From assembly GCA_027486795.1 (NCBI GenBank), contig JAIXOI010000011.1:1-64000 (forward strand): a stretch of 64,000 nt of DNA. Direction: 5' to 3'. The notes beneath the pieces were generated by a model. That model had not been told where the DNA came from. It did no database searches and was given only the letters and a program-made list of their open reading frames with translations. Origin of the DNA: Sphingobacteriales bacterium (GTDB lineage Bacteria > Bacteroidota > Bacteroidia > Chitinophagales > CAIOSU01). The translations under genes were made by a program, and so were the position numbers. This document shows positions 34,766 to 42,994 of the stretch, one piece after another. Within the stretch, counting starts at the first letter, position 1; each line of letters opens with the position of its first letter.

Positions 34766-37252
34766 ATGCTGGGCTGGCTGGGCTACTGTAAATATGGGAT
34801 ACTCCTTTTTTTACTTTCCACTTTGGGAGCAAATAGCCTTTTATCTCAATCGCTTGTATACACGGGTACTGTTACCGATGCCGTAACCGATGAACCCATA
34901 CCTTTTGCAAATGTATATTTTATGGGGAGCACTGCCGGAGGAATGACAGACTTTGACGGAAAATATACTATTACGGTTTATAAAAGACCCGATACCATTG
35001 CTGTTTCCGTTCTAGGATATAAACCGGCTAAAAAACCTATTTCACCCAACAGCCAAATCACCAATTTTAAACTAGAACGTGATGCTTATAACCTTGAGGA
35101 AATAGTAATTGTTGCAGGCGAAAACCCTGCAGATATTATACTTAAACGAGTAATAGAAAACAAAAAAATAAATGACAAGGATAAGCTAAACCGATATGCT
35201 TACCAGGCTTACAACAAAACGGAAATTGACTTGTATGATATTGACGACAAGTTTATGGACAGAAAAGTAATGAAGCCATTCCTTTTTATCTTCGATTATT
35301 TGGACAGTACCAGCGAAGAAGCACCCTATTTACCTGCATTTTTAGCCGAAAACCTCTCAGACTTTTATTACCGGAAAGATCCTAAACAACGACGCGAAGA
35401 AATTAAGGCCAGCCGTATTTCAGGTATTGACAATGAGAGCTTATCGCAAATGATGGGTAGCCTGTACCAGGAGGTAGATATATATGACAACTGGATAAGC
35501 CTAGTTAGTAAAGATTTTGCTTCGCCCATTGCCGATAATGCTCTTAATTACTACAAGTACTACTTGGTTGATAGTGGTTTTATTGATGGATACTATAGCT
35601 ACAAACTCAATTTCGTGCCCCGAAGCAAAGGATATAATACCTTTTTGGGCGATATATGGATAGCCGACAGTAGCTATGCTGTTATGAAAATAAATATGCA
35701 GGTGGCCGACCACGTGAATATTAACTTTATTGAACGAAGCAGTGTATACCAAGAATTTGGAGAGATACAACCCGGAACTTGGATGATTACGCGAGATAAA
35801 ATTGTAATCAAATTTAAGGTAGTTGACAAAGCAGTGGGTATTATTGGTCGCAAAACTGCATCGTTTAGGGATTTTAAAATTAATGATGAAGCACTGGACT
35901 CCGTTTTTGTAAACCGCGATGACATTGCTATAGCCGAAAATGTAATAGTTGAAGATGAACGTTTTTGGGAAACCGTGCGCCATGAAGAATTATCAAGTGC
36001 CGAACTGGGGGTATACCAAATGGTTGACTCGCTTAAAAACAACAAGGCTTTTAAAACTTGGATTGATATTATTGACTTGGTACTTAACGGCTATTACCAA
36101 GTAAAATATATTGAATTTGGCCCTTACTCATCTTTAGTGAGTTTAAATAAGGTAGAGCAATTCAGATTTAGGGTTGGTTTTAGAACCACTGCTGAACTAA
36201 GTAAGCATTTTAGGGTAGGAGCCTATATTGCCTACGGCACTGGCGATAAAATGTTTAAGTACGGTGCCAATGGTATGGTGTATATACAAAAGAAACCACA
36301 ATTATATTTAGGTGGTAGCTATATGTTCGATTATGATTTGGCAGCAAGCAGTGATGCCGAGTTTGGCAAAGACAATATACTCTCAGGATTATACCGCCGC
36401 CGAAAAGTACCTCTTAAACTTAATCTTATGCGTGAATGGACAGCCTATGCATACAAAGAGTGGCGCTTTGGGTTGAGCCATAAAATACTGTTTCGAAATT
36501 CGCAGGTAATGCCAAAATTTGCTTATTCATATATACCGCAAGCCAGCGATGTTTACGAAGACACCCTTATTACCAACTTTACGAATACCGAGCTTGACAT
36601 TATAAATCGCTTTGCGTACAAAGAGACTTTTTTAAGCGACGACTTTGACAGACTTAGTTTAGGCACCAAACACCCAATACTGTACTTTAGATACCGCATG
36701 GGTTTGAAAAACATATTGAACAGTGGCTTTAAATATCAACGTATTGATTTTATATTGACTGACGAGTATGCCATAAAACCATTGGGTACACTGCACATGG
36801 ATGTAACGATGGGTAAAATATTTGGCACGCTACCTACGCAATTGCTCGAAATTTTTCAAGGAAACGAAACTTACTTTTACAATGATTATGCATTTAACCT
36901 CATGAACGAATACGAGTTTGTGAGCGACATGTATATTACTATTTCACTGCGTCATCACTTAGAAGGTTTCTTTTTCAATAAAATACCGGGATTTAGAAAA
37001 CTAAAATGGCGCGAGGTAATTGGTTTTAAAGCTGCTTGGGGTACAATAAGCAATGCCAATAAAAAAGCTAACGTAAACAACTTCTCTATAACTCCATTTC
37101 CAATACCCTACATGGAAACGAGTGTAGGTATTGAAAATATACTTAAAATATTCAGAGTAGATGCGGTATTTAGAATTACCTACCGTAACAGGCCCGAATT
37201 CTTATACACTACAAATATGGGCGTAAGGTTAGGTATAGCCATTGATTTTTAA
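34766..37252 (+). CDS. DUF5686 outer-membrane protein with carboxypeptidase-regulatory-like head
   Basis: 828 residues: signal peptide about 1-28, a CarboxypepD_reg-like sandwich (about 30-115, TGTVTDAVTDEPIPFANVYF), then the DUF5686 region beginning ENPADIILKRVIENKKIND, and a long beta-rich C-terminal half that ends VRLGIAIDF, probably an outer-membrane barrel. Function unknown. The head domain is similar in layout to that of the TonB receptor at 12350, but no plug domain follows. A near-consensus TATCTTTC lies at 34710-34717. Confidence 0.85.
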   Translation: MLGWLGYCKYGILLFLLSTLGANSLLSQSLVYTGTVTDAVTDEPIPFANVYFMGSTAGGMTDFDGKYTITVYKRPDTIAVSVLGYKPAKKPISPNSQITNFKLERDAYNLEEIVIVAGENPADIILKRVIENKKINDKDKLNRYAYQAYNKTEIDLYDIDDKFMDRKVMKPFLFIFDYLDSTSEEAPYLPAFLAENLSDFYYRKDPKQRREEIKASRISGIDNESLSQMMGSLYQEVDIYDNWISLVSKDFASPIADNALNYYKYYLVDSGFIDGYYSYKLNFVPRSKGYNTFLGDIWIADSSYAVMKINMQVADHVNINFIERSSVYQEFGEIQPGTWMITRDKIVIKFKVVDKAVGIIGRKTASFRDFKINDEALDSVFVNRDDIAIAENVIVEDERFWETVRHEELSSAELGVYQMVDSLKNNKAFKTWIDIIDLVLNGYYQVKYIEFGPYSSLVSLNKVEQFRFRVGFRTTAELSKHFRVGAYIAYGTGDKMFKYGANGMVYIQKKPQLYLGGSYMFDYDLAASSDAEFGKDNILSGLYRRRKVPLKLNLMREWTAYAYKEWRFGLSHKILFRNSQVMPKFAYSYIPQASDVYEDTLITNFTNTELDIINRFAYKETFLSDDFDRLSLGTKHPILYFRYRMGLKNILNSGFKYQRIDFILTDEYAIKPLGTLHMDVTMGKIFGTLPTQLLEIFQGNETYFYNDYAFNLMNEYEFVSDMYITISLRHHLEGFFFNKIPGFRKLKWREVIGFKAAWGTISNANKKANVNNFSITPFPIPYMETSVGIENILKIFRVDAVFRITYRNRPEFLYTTNMGVRLGIAIDF

Positions 37253-37349
37253 GCTCCACATTTTATAAACCTTTCTATAAATCACTGAAAGAGGTGAACA
37301 AAATAAAAACGTGCTTGTTATCTGATGGTAATTATTAAAATCCGTCGAG

Positions 37350-37736
37350 ATGATAAATCAAGTTAACCTCAAAAAAGCCTCTACTATTGCTCGTGCAATT
37401 GCACATCCAATTAGGCTTTCAATTCTTAAATTTATCAGTGAGCAGGGTACTACAAACGTTAACAAAATATATAATACCCTAAGCCTTGAGCAATCAATTA
37501 CCTCGCAGCATTTGCGCATTTTACGCACCTCTGAATTGGTAAATACCCAACGTGAAGGTAAGTTTATACATTACTCAGTAAACCTCAAAAAGGTAGCAGC
37601 CTTTAATGAATCGCTGACCATCTTCTTCGCCAAAAAGGTAGATATTAGCGAAGACTTGGAAGAGGAAGCTGTAAAAAGCACTGTGAAACAAAAGAGTATA
37701 AATAAAACTAGCCGCTCACAGCCCGAAGCGCGCTGA
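37350..37736 (+). CDS. ArsR-family winged-helix regulator
   Basis: 128 residues. The winged helix-turn-helix covers about 12-80: [39 protein letters not shown] (recognition helix) and [15 protein letters not shown] (wing). No Cys or His cluster for metal sensing is visible, so it is not a classic metal sensor. The Lys/Ser-rich C-terminal tail overlaps the end of nadA on the opposite strand by 21 bases. It may follow the DUF5686 gene; its target is unknown. Confidence 0.87.
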   Translation: MINQVNLKKASTIARAIAHPIRLSILKFISEQGTTNVNKIYNTLSLEQSITSQHLRILRTSELVNTQREGKFIHYSVNLKKVAAFNESLTIFFAKKVDISEDLEEEAVKSTVKQKSINKTSRSQPEAR

Positions 37737-38723
37737 TATTTCCAGCATTCTTTCTATCGATTTTTTAGAGCGTTCAATTAGGTCAGCCTCCAAATTTACT
37801 TCGGGGCTACCATATTTCATGCACAAATAAATCTTCTCCAACGTATTCAATTTCATGTGCGGGCAATCGTTACAGGCACATGAATTATTGGGCGGCGCGG
37901 GTATAAATGTTTTATTGGGGCTCTTCTTTCGCATTTGATGTATAATACCTGCTTCAGTAGCAACTATAAACTCATCAGCAGTATTAACCTGAGTAAATTT
38001 CAACAAACCTGCAGTGCTACCTATGTAAGCCGCCTTATCCAATATTGGGGCTTCACATTCTGGGTGGGCAATCAACAGGGCATTTGGGTGGCGCTCTAGC
38101 AAGCGCGTTATTTTCTCTAACGAAAAAATCTCATGCACCATACAGGCTCCATCCCACAACACCATATCGCGGCCTGTTTTCTTTATTAAATACGCTCCCA
38201 AATTTTTATCAGGCGCAAATATAATTGGCTGATCTTTTGGTATACTTTCAATTATCTGTACCGCATTGGTACTGGTGCATACAATATCGCTCAGGGCCTT
38301 TATCTCTGCAGTGCAGTTTACATACGTAACCACAATATGATCAGGATACAACTTTTTAAAAGCCTCAAATTTATCTGGAGGGCAACTATCAGCTAAACTA
38401 CAACCAGCCTTTAAATCGGGCAGCAACACCGTCTTATTAGGACTTAATATTTTGGCTGTTTCGGCCATAAAATGCACTCCAGCAAACACTATCACATCGG
38501 CATCAGTTTGGGCAGCTTGTTGCGAAAGTCCCAGGCTGTCGCCCACATAATCGGCAATGTCCTGTATATCGGGGTCTTGGTAGTAGTGAGCCAGTATAAC
38601 CGCATTTTTCTCTTTTTTAAGTTTTTCAATTTCCGCAAACAAATCCAATGTTGGGTCAACGAAAGTATCCAAAAAACCGCGGCTTTGTAAATTGCTTTTT
38701 GCTTCTGCTAGGCTAAGGGCCAT
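37716..38723 (-). CDS. nadA: Quinolinate synthase NadA
   Basis: 335 residues. NadA is an iron-sulfur enzyme that condenses iminoaspartate (from NadB) with dihydroxyacetone phosphate to quinolinate. Candidate cluster ligands are Cys108 ([10 protein letters not shown]), Cys194 (DGACMVHE) and the C-terminal CACNDC group (282-287). [10 protein letters not shown] (46-55) and [10 protein letters not shown] are other signatures. nadD lies upstream on the same strand after a 444-base gap, and nadB is at 60370, so the pathway is not in one operon. Confidence 0.96.
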   Translation of the reverse strand: MALSLAEAKSNLQSRGFLDTFVDPTLDLFAEIEKLKKEKNAVILAHYYQDPDIQDIADYVGDSLGLSQQAAQTDADVIVFAGVHFMAETAKILSPNKTVLLPDLKAGCSLADSCPPDKFEAFKKLYPDHIVVTYVNCTAEIKALSDIVCTSTNAVQIIESIPKDQPIIFAPDKNLGAYLIKKTGRDMVLWDGACMVHEIFSLEKITRLLERHPNALLIAHPECEAPILDKAAYIGSTAGLLKFTQVNTADEFIVATEAGIIHQMRKKSPNKTFIPAPPNNSCACNDCPHMKLNTLEKIYLCMKYGSPEVNLEADLIERSKKSIERMLEISARFGL

Positions 38724-39167
38724 TTTATTATTATTAGTTTATTAAAGAGATTTCATCATAATCATTAAGGCTGTGCATTCGGTTGTAACTCACCTCTAAT
38801 TTACTTGCTCGTTTCGTTATTCCAATCATTTACTACGCTATTAACAAGTTGTTGGGGGCAATTGGTTCTGTAAATCAAGCACTTTAATACGTTGTGCACA
38901 TAGTGTTGGTTTAAGATGAGGTTAATATTAAATTTACACAACCTCGTGGATAAGCCGAGGATAACCTGTGGGTAAAAAAGGGAAAAATAGGTTTGGTAAA
39001 TAATAACTTTTAGCATGGCAAAACTCCGTTTTCTTATCCGCTTTCCATCCCCACGCTACTAACAAAAAATGAACAGTTGATGTTAATTTCTTGTTTGCTA
39101 AACGCCTTATAAAACAGCCTAAAACCAAGGTTAAAATACTGCAATGTGTGTAACTTTTGTGCACCGA
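38724..39167. other. AT-rich gap with 11-bp-phased DnaA-box-like words
   Basis: No gene fits this 444-base gap between nadA and nadD. At 38945-38975 three 9-mers in the same orientation start at exact 11-bp steps: CGTGGATAA, CGAGGATAA and TGTGGGTAA, which differ from the DnaA box TGTGGATAA by one, two and one bases. One-mismatch boxes also occur at 38892 (TTGTGCACA) and 39145 (TGTGTGTAA). The surroundings are AT-rich. This could be a DnaA-binding or origin-type region; it is a candidate only. Confidence 0.35.
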
Positions 39168-39746
39168 TTATTTGTAAAGGTTCATATGCTCTATATACAA
39201 TCGGACTTTTTCGTGCACTAAGTATTTGATAGAGATACCCTCACTAATACATTGCCTTATGTAGCTTGCAGAAATATCCATTTGCGGAAAGGGAACTATT
39301 TGTACGCTAGTTTCAAAATTTTCGGGCGCATTTGGCGCAGGTGTATCAGGACGCTGATATACAAAAACGGTATAGTGGCGCAAAATGGCCTCGTAGTTTT
39401 TCCATTTGGTAATGTTGGCCAAGTTATCGGCACCCATGATAATGCTAAATCGGTAATCAGGAAACTTTTGGGTCAAGTGCGCCAATGTATCAATGGTATA
39501 GCTTGGTTTGGGCAACGAAAACTCAATGTTGCTCACCCGAAAGTGGTCATTGTCTTCGGTAGCAAGTGTTACCAAATGCAACCTATCATATTCGTTTAGC
39601 ATGCCCGTTTTGCTCTTTAGCGGGTTTTGTGGCGACACCACAAACCACACCTGGTTTATATCGGTATGCTCCACCAGTTGGTTGGCAATAACCAAGTGCC
39701 CCATGTGTATAGGGTTGAACGAACCAAAAAACAAACCGATGTGCAT
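39168..39746 (-). CDS. nadD: Nicotinate-nucleotide adenylyltransferase NadD
   Basis: 192 residues. NadD adenylates nicotinate mononucleotide to deamido-NAD. The nucleotidyltransferase motif GLFFGSFNPIHMGH is at 4-17, and the second motif ISASYIRQCI is near residue 161. ATG at 39746 begins the conserved strand; the 12 upstream codons have no homology. It is the third NAD-synthesis gene in this window. Confidence 0.95.
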   Translation of the reverse strand: MHIGLFFGSFNPIHMGHLVIANQLVEHTDINQVWFVVSPQNPLKSKTGMLNEYDRLHLVTLATEDNDHFRVSNIEFSLPKPSYTIDTLAHLTQKFPDYRFSIIMGADNLANITKWKNYEAILRHYTVFVYQRPDTPAPNAPENFETSVQIVPFPQMDISASYIRQCISEGISIKYLVHEKVRLYIEHMNLYK

Positions 39747-39807
39747 AGTACTACTATATAGTATACCTACAAAGTTACGCAAATGTTTGGGGCGTGGATG
39801 AATATGG

Positions 39808-39835
39808 AATTTACGAGGTACGAAGTACGATAGAA
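39808..39835. repeat. Short-period degenerate tract (ACGAGGTACGA words)
   Basis: The words TTTACGAG, GTACGAA and GTACGATAG follow one another, sharing the word set of the tracts at 23193 and 41573. Confidence 0.5.
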
Positions 39836-39855
39836 AGAGGAGGCTGCTGATTTTT

Positions 39856-39925
39856 TCGTTTGCAAGTAAATATTAGCTAATTTGTAAGCTAGCGATCAAC
39901 CTTGTTTCAGCTAAGGCGGAAAGTA
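39856..39925. repeat. Dispersed repeat R1, copy a
   Basis: This 70-base segment matches 58501-58570 at roughly 79%, with the shared cores TAAATATTAG, TAATTTGTA, GCTAGCG and GCTAAGGC. Both copies lie upstream of T9SS-sorting-domain sequence (168 bases before the gene here, 38 before the remnant there). The 346-base gap from nadD to 40093 otherwise holds the R2 repeat and the short-period tract, and no gene. Confidence 0.65.
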
Positions 39926-39977
39926 TTGCAAATCCGTATACTCTGCTGATCAAAAGTATGTCTGGATCCGGCGACTT

Positions 39978-40007
39978 CGCCTGAGGCGGGACAGGGTGAA
40001 GACGCGG
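39978..40007. repeat. Repeat R2, copy a (upstream of the T9SS cargo gene)
   Basis: A 30-base segment starting CGCCTGAGGCGGGACAGG agrees with 41685-41714 in 26 of 30 positions, in the same orientation. The two copies flank the cargo gene. Confidence 0.55.
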
Positions 40008-40092
40008 TGTCCGTTTCATCCTCGTCAAAAGAAGATTAGGACGAGGGGGGTAATCCAGTGTCACAAACTGGTAAAATCATTAAATTGGAGTA

Positions 40093-41568
40093 ATGTTAAG
40101 AAAACTGATGCTATCAATTATTTGCACTATTGCATCAAGCTTACTGCAAGCTCAAAGCACGTTTGAGCTTGCAGTGGATTATGACAATGGCGTGGAAGGG
40201 GCCACTAGTGTTTTGGCTGTGGATGACGGTATAATAGTATTAGGAAACGGTCCGATATCTGGGCCATATCCTAATTATGGATCTATTAAAATACTGAAAC
40301 TAACTTTTTCGGGCAGTGTAGTTTGGAAGAAGAGTTATTCTATGCAGTTCAAAACCTTGTTTAGTGGCCGCCCATCCAACGTTAAGAAAGTTCCTTGGGG
40401 AGGTTATGTGTTTGCAGGTAGCAGTATTGACACATCTGGCGCAAACCATGCCCTTCTTTGCGTTTTTGACGAGAACGGAGACACGCTTTTTTTAAGGGAA
40501 TTTCCTAAAAGCAATACCGTGCGTATAGGATACTCTTGTTTGCCATTACCTGATAAAGGGTTCTTAGTTATGGGACTCTCAAACGAGCTTGGGACTGCTG
40601 TTGACAGATTCTGGGCTATGCGTGTGGATAGTACTCTGAACTTGATTTGGGACACGGTTTACACAAACAATGGCACCACTTCAGGGTTTACTGCAGAATA
40701 CAACGTAGAACGCGACATCATATTATTCGGGGGGTATTCCCAGGGGATGCCTTGGCTAATGGAAGTGGATAGCATGGGTCGCATATTGTGGCAGCGAAAA
40801 TTCGTATCTCACTCCGATTGTGGTACATATGCTAAGTATACTACTGATGGTGGAATCTTATTTACAGGGTGCCTTGATACTGTTCTTCAAGGTTTTTATG
40901 GTGGCAGTTCTGACCAGCCCGATTATGTGGCTAAGCTAGATAGCAACAGGAATTTGGAATGGAGAACATTTTTTCCTTTTAATACTGATTTTCAGATAAT
41001 CCAATCAGTAAGGGAAACTACAGGTGGATATTTATTTGGAGGGTTTACGGGAGACAACTCCATTGGCGTAGGTTGGGTTGGCAAGTTAGATTATAATGGA
41101 CAATTAATTTGGCAAAGGTATTATCAGCATTTATATCAAGGATACAATATATATTGTGAGCTTCGCGATATTGATGTTGCAATCGACGGAGGTGTTTTAG
41201 CTACTGGCACAACCCATGAGCAAACTCAAGATATGTGGGTGCTAAAGCTTGATACCATGGGTTGTCTTTTGCCAGGCTGTGATACTATGCCCTGCCGCTA
41301 TCCACCATGCGATACAACAGGCATCACCGAAACCACCACCCTCCAAGCCAAACTGTACCCCAACCCCACCACGGGCACGCTCACCATTGAGCTGCCGGGC
41401 GGGGAAGGCGGCAGCATAGCGCTGTATAACCTACTAGGGCAAAACGTGTACCAAGCCACCCTTGCGGGCGGGCAAACCACCCTAGCCCTAAACCTACCCC
41501 CCGGCCTATACCTCTACCGCATTGGCAGCGGCAACCAAGCCAATAACGGCAAGCTGCTGGTAGAGTAG
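40093..41568 (+). CDS. Secreted T9SS cargo protein with type-A sorting domain
   Basis: 491 residues: signal peptide 1-20 (SLLQAQ), a body with repeated aromatic-rich strands (VWKKSYSMQF, LIWDTVYTNNG, ILWQRKFVSH, LIWQRYYQHLYQG) that looks like a beta-propeller of the delta-60-repeat type, and a C-terminal sorting domain from about residue 415 (LYPNPTTGTLTIEL) to KLLVE. The product would be exported and fixed on the cell surface by the T9SS. The body is AT-rich, while the sorting domain (after about 41300) is clearly GC-rich with different codon use, suggesting a separate origin. The gene is bracketed by the R2 repeats. Confidence 0.85.
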   Translation: MLRKLMLSIICTIASSLLQAQSTFELAVDYDNGVEGATSVLAVDDGIIVLGNGPISGPYPNYGSIKILKLTFSGSVVWKKSYSMQFKTLFSGRPSNVKKVPWGGYVFAGSSIDTSGANHALLCVFDENGDTLFLREFPKSNTVRIGYSCLPLPDKGFLVMGLSNELGTAVDRFWAMRVDSTLNLIWDTVYTNNGTTSGFTAEYNVERDIILFGGYSQGMPWLMEVDSMGRILWQRKFVSHSDCGTYAKYTTDGGILFTGCLDTVLQGFYGGSSDQPDYVAKLDSNRNLEWRTFFPFNTDFQIIQSVRETTGGYLFGGFTGDNSIGVGWVGKLDYNGQLIWQRYYQHLYQGYNIYCELRDIDVAIDGGVLATGTTHEQTQDMWVLKLDTMGCLLPGCDTMPCRYPPCDTTGITETTTLQAKLYPNPTTGTLTIELPGGEGGSIALYNLLGQNVYQATLAGGQTTLALNLPPGLYLYRIGSGNQANNGKLLVE

Positions 41569-41572
41569 GGGG

Positions 41573-41655
41573 TTATTTACGATTTTAGATTTACGATTGG
41601 AAAAAGGGCAAGGGGTTATTTACGATTTTAGATTTACGAGGTACGATTGGAAAAA
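41573..41655. repeat. Tandem pair of the TTATTTACGATTTTAGATTT tract
   Basis: The word GGGTTATTTACGATTTTAG followed by ATTTACGATTGG or ATTTACGAGGTACGATTGG occurs twice in tandem, about 44 bases apart. It occurs a third time after the sorting-domain remnant at 58915. The link between sorting domain and this tail is therefore conserved. Confidence 0.7.
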
Positions 41656-41684
41656 GGAGTAAGTACGCATAGCAAAGGCGTCCC

Positions 41685-41714
41685 CGCCTGAAGCGGGACA
41701 GGCTGAAAGCGCGG
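41685..41714. repeat. Repeat R2, copy b (downstream of the T9SS cargo gene)
   Basis: CGCCTGAAGCGGGACAGG and the following 12 bases match 39978-40007 in 26 of 30 positions, same orientation. The core CCCGCCTGAAGCGGG is itself palindromic. Confidence 0.55.
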
Positions 41715-41731
41715 GGAAGCTTGTGTATAGA

Positions 41732-42082
41732 CTACTTCTTCTCCGCAGCCACTTTAGCTTGCACCTGCTCCCAGGTGCCGCCGTTAATTACATTGGTGTG
41801 GCCGTTTTTTTCGAGGATGCTTTTGGCCTGACCGCTGCGGTTGCCGCTGCGGCAAAACACTACAATCTGGCCTTTACCTTCAAATTCGGCTAAGCGCTGT
41901 TCAACTTCGTTGAGGGGTATGTTTACCGAGCCATCTACCGTGCCCTCGGCTACCTCTTCCGGGGTTCGTACATCTACCAAAAAGGCGTTCTTCAAATCAA
42001 TTTCGCCTTGTTGCTGTGCCGCGCACGATTGCATGCCGAATACGGAGGCTACTATGGCCACTATCATTACTATTGTTTTCAT
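41732..42082 (-). CDS. Rhodanese-like lipoprotein
   Basis: 116 residues. A signal sequence ends in a lipoprotein Cys (MQSCAAQ, Cys20), then a single rhodanese domain with LVDVRTPEEVAEG and the active-site loop VVFCRSGNRSGQA (Cys82). Rhodaneses move sulfane sulfur through the loop Cys. The lipid anchor puts it in the periplasm. It is 12 bases after a second, cytoplasmic rhodanese and probably cotranscribed. Confidence 0.9.
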   Translation of the reverse strand: MKTIVMIVAIVASVFGMQSCAAQQQGEIDLKNAFLVDVRTPEEVAEGTVDGSVNIPLNEVEQRLAEFEGKGQIVVFCRSGNRSGQAKSILEKNGHTNVINGGTWEQVQAKVAAEKK

Positions 42083-42094
42083 AGGTGTTAGTTT

Positions 42095-42370
42095 TTAGTG
42101 TTGCAGCGTGGCTACGTAGCTCCACGGACCGCCGTTAATTACATTAAATATACCATTTTGATGCAGAAAAGCGTGCGCTTGGCCGCTACGGCCACCACTA
42201 AGACAAAAAACCACAATGGGGTCTTTGCCCTTAAACTGTGCAAGCTCCTGCGGCAGGCGGTCAAGCGGAATGTTAATAGCGCCTTTAACGCTACCACCGG
42301 CAAACTCGCTTGGGGTGCGCACATCTACCAAAAACGCGTTTCGGCTATTGATTGCATCTTGAAGATTCAT
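42095..42370 (-). CDS. Rhodanese-like protein, cytoplasmic
   Basis: 91 residues, one rhodanese domain with LVDVRTPSEFAGG and the loop VVFCLSGGRSGQAHAF carrying the catalytic Cys (about 57). It has no signal peptide. Together with the lipoprotein downstream it forms a pair of closely similar paralogues on opposite sides of the inner membrane. A sulfur-relay or redox role is possible; no thiosulfate genes are nearby. Confidence 0.88.
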   Translation of the reverse strand: MNLQDAINSRNAFLVDVRTPSEFAGGSVKGAINIPLDRLPQELAQFKGKDPIVVFCLSGGRSGQAHAFLHQNGIFNVINGGPWSYVATLQH

Positions 42371-42527
42371 AACTAGGTTTTTAACAGTTTATTAATTTAA
42401 TCATTTCGCAAGCCATAAAGACTTAGTACTGCAAAGTTGGGAATGTAAAATGGCGCAATCGGTAACTTTGGTTACTTAACCAAAAAAAGTTGCCATGGGC
42501 GGATTAAGCTTTTAGCGGGAGCTTTAC

Positions 42528-42812
42528 ATGAAACCATTTAACCATTACAATAACTGCCACTTTCCCCACTTGTTGGGTATATTTGCAACTATGGTTCAGG
42601 CAGTACCCGGTAAGTTTATTGAGAAGGGCATTGCGCACTACGGTGGCGTGTTGGATACCGAATTGCAGGCGCTCATAGCCAAAGCAGGTTTCCCTTACGA
42701 GCCATACCTGTTTAAAGATGGCCGCATGATGCTGGTAAACCGCGAACTAAACTTCGGTTTTCTATATTCCAGCAAAGATGAGGTAATGGAGAAGTTGGTG
42801 TTGGAGGGGTAA
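42528..42812 (+). CDS. Small hypothetical protein
   Basis: 94 residues, no recognised family. The C-terminal two thirds (MVQAVPGKFIEKGIAHYGG, then LQALIAKAGFPYEPYLFKDG) looks like a small soluble protein. An alternative ATG at 42591 gives 73 residues and is possible. It has no signal peptide of clear form. The 182 bases downstream contain only weak coding signal and then the L,D-transpeptidase. Confidence 0.55.
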   Translation: MKPFNHYNNCHFPHLLGIFATMVQAVPGKFIEKGIAHYGGVLDTELQALIAKAGFPYEPYLFKDGRMMLVNRELNFGFLYSSKDEVMEKLVLEG

Positions 42813-42994
42813 TAGTTGGTTCGCTATTCAACGGTGCTATTTATGCTGATTTGTGGAGCAATTGCCGCAATCGTATTCAAACCTATTATTGACGAAGGTC
42901 ATAATACATGTTGGGTATTTAGGGTAACTTCACTGTCCTAAATACTGGTGTTATAATAGTTTCAACTAAATCTGCTGTTGGTTTTCTTTGCTCG

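Noticed and set aside
38801-39164. Minus-strand frames of 71 and 76 residues in the nadA-nadD gap
   Set aside because: They are low in coding character, overlap each other in different frames and have no recognisable domains; the gap looks regulatory.
39873-40064. 63-residue minus-strand frame in the gap upstream of the T9SS cargo gene
   Set aside because: It covers the R1 and R2 repeats and has no protein character.
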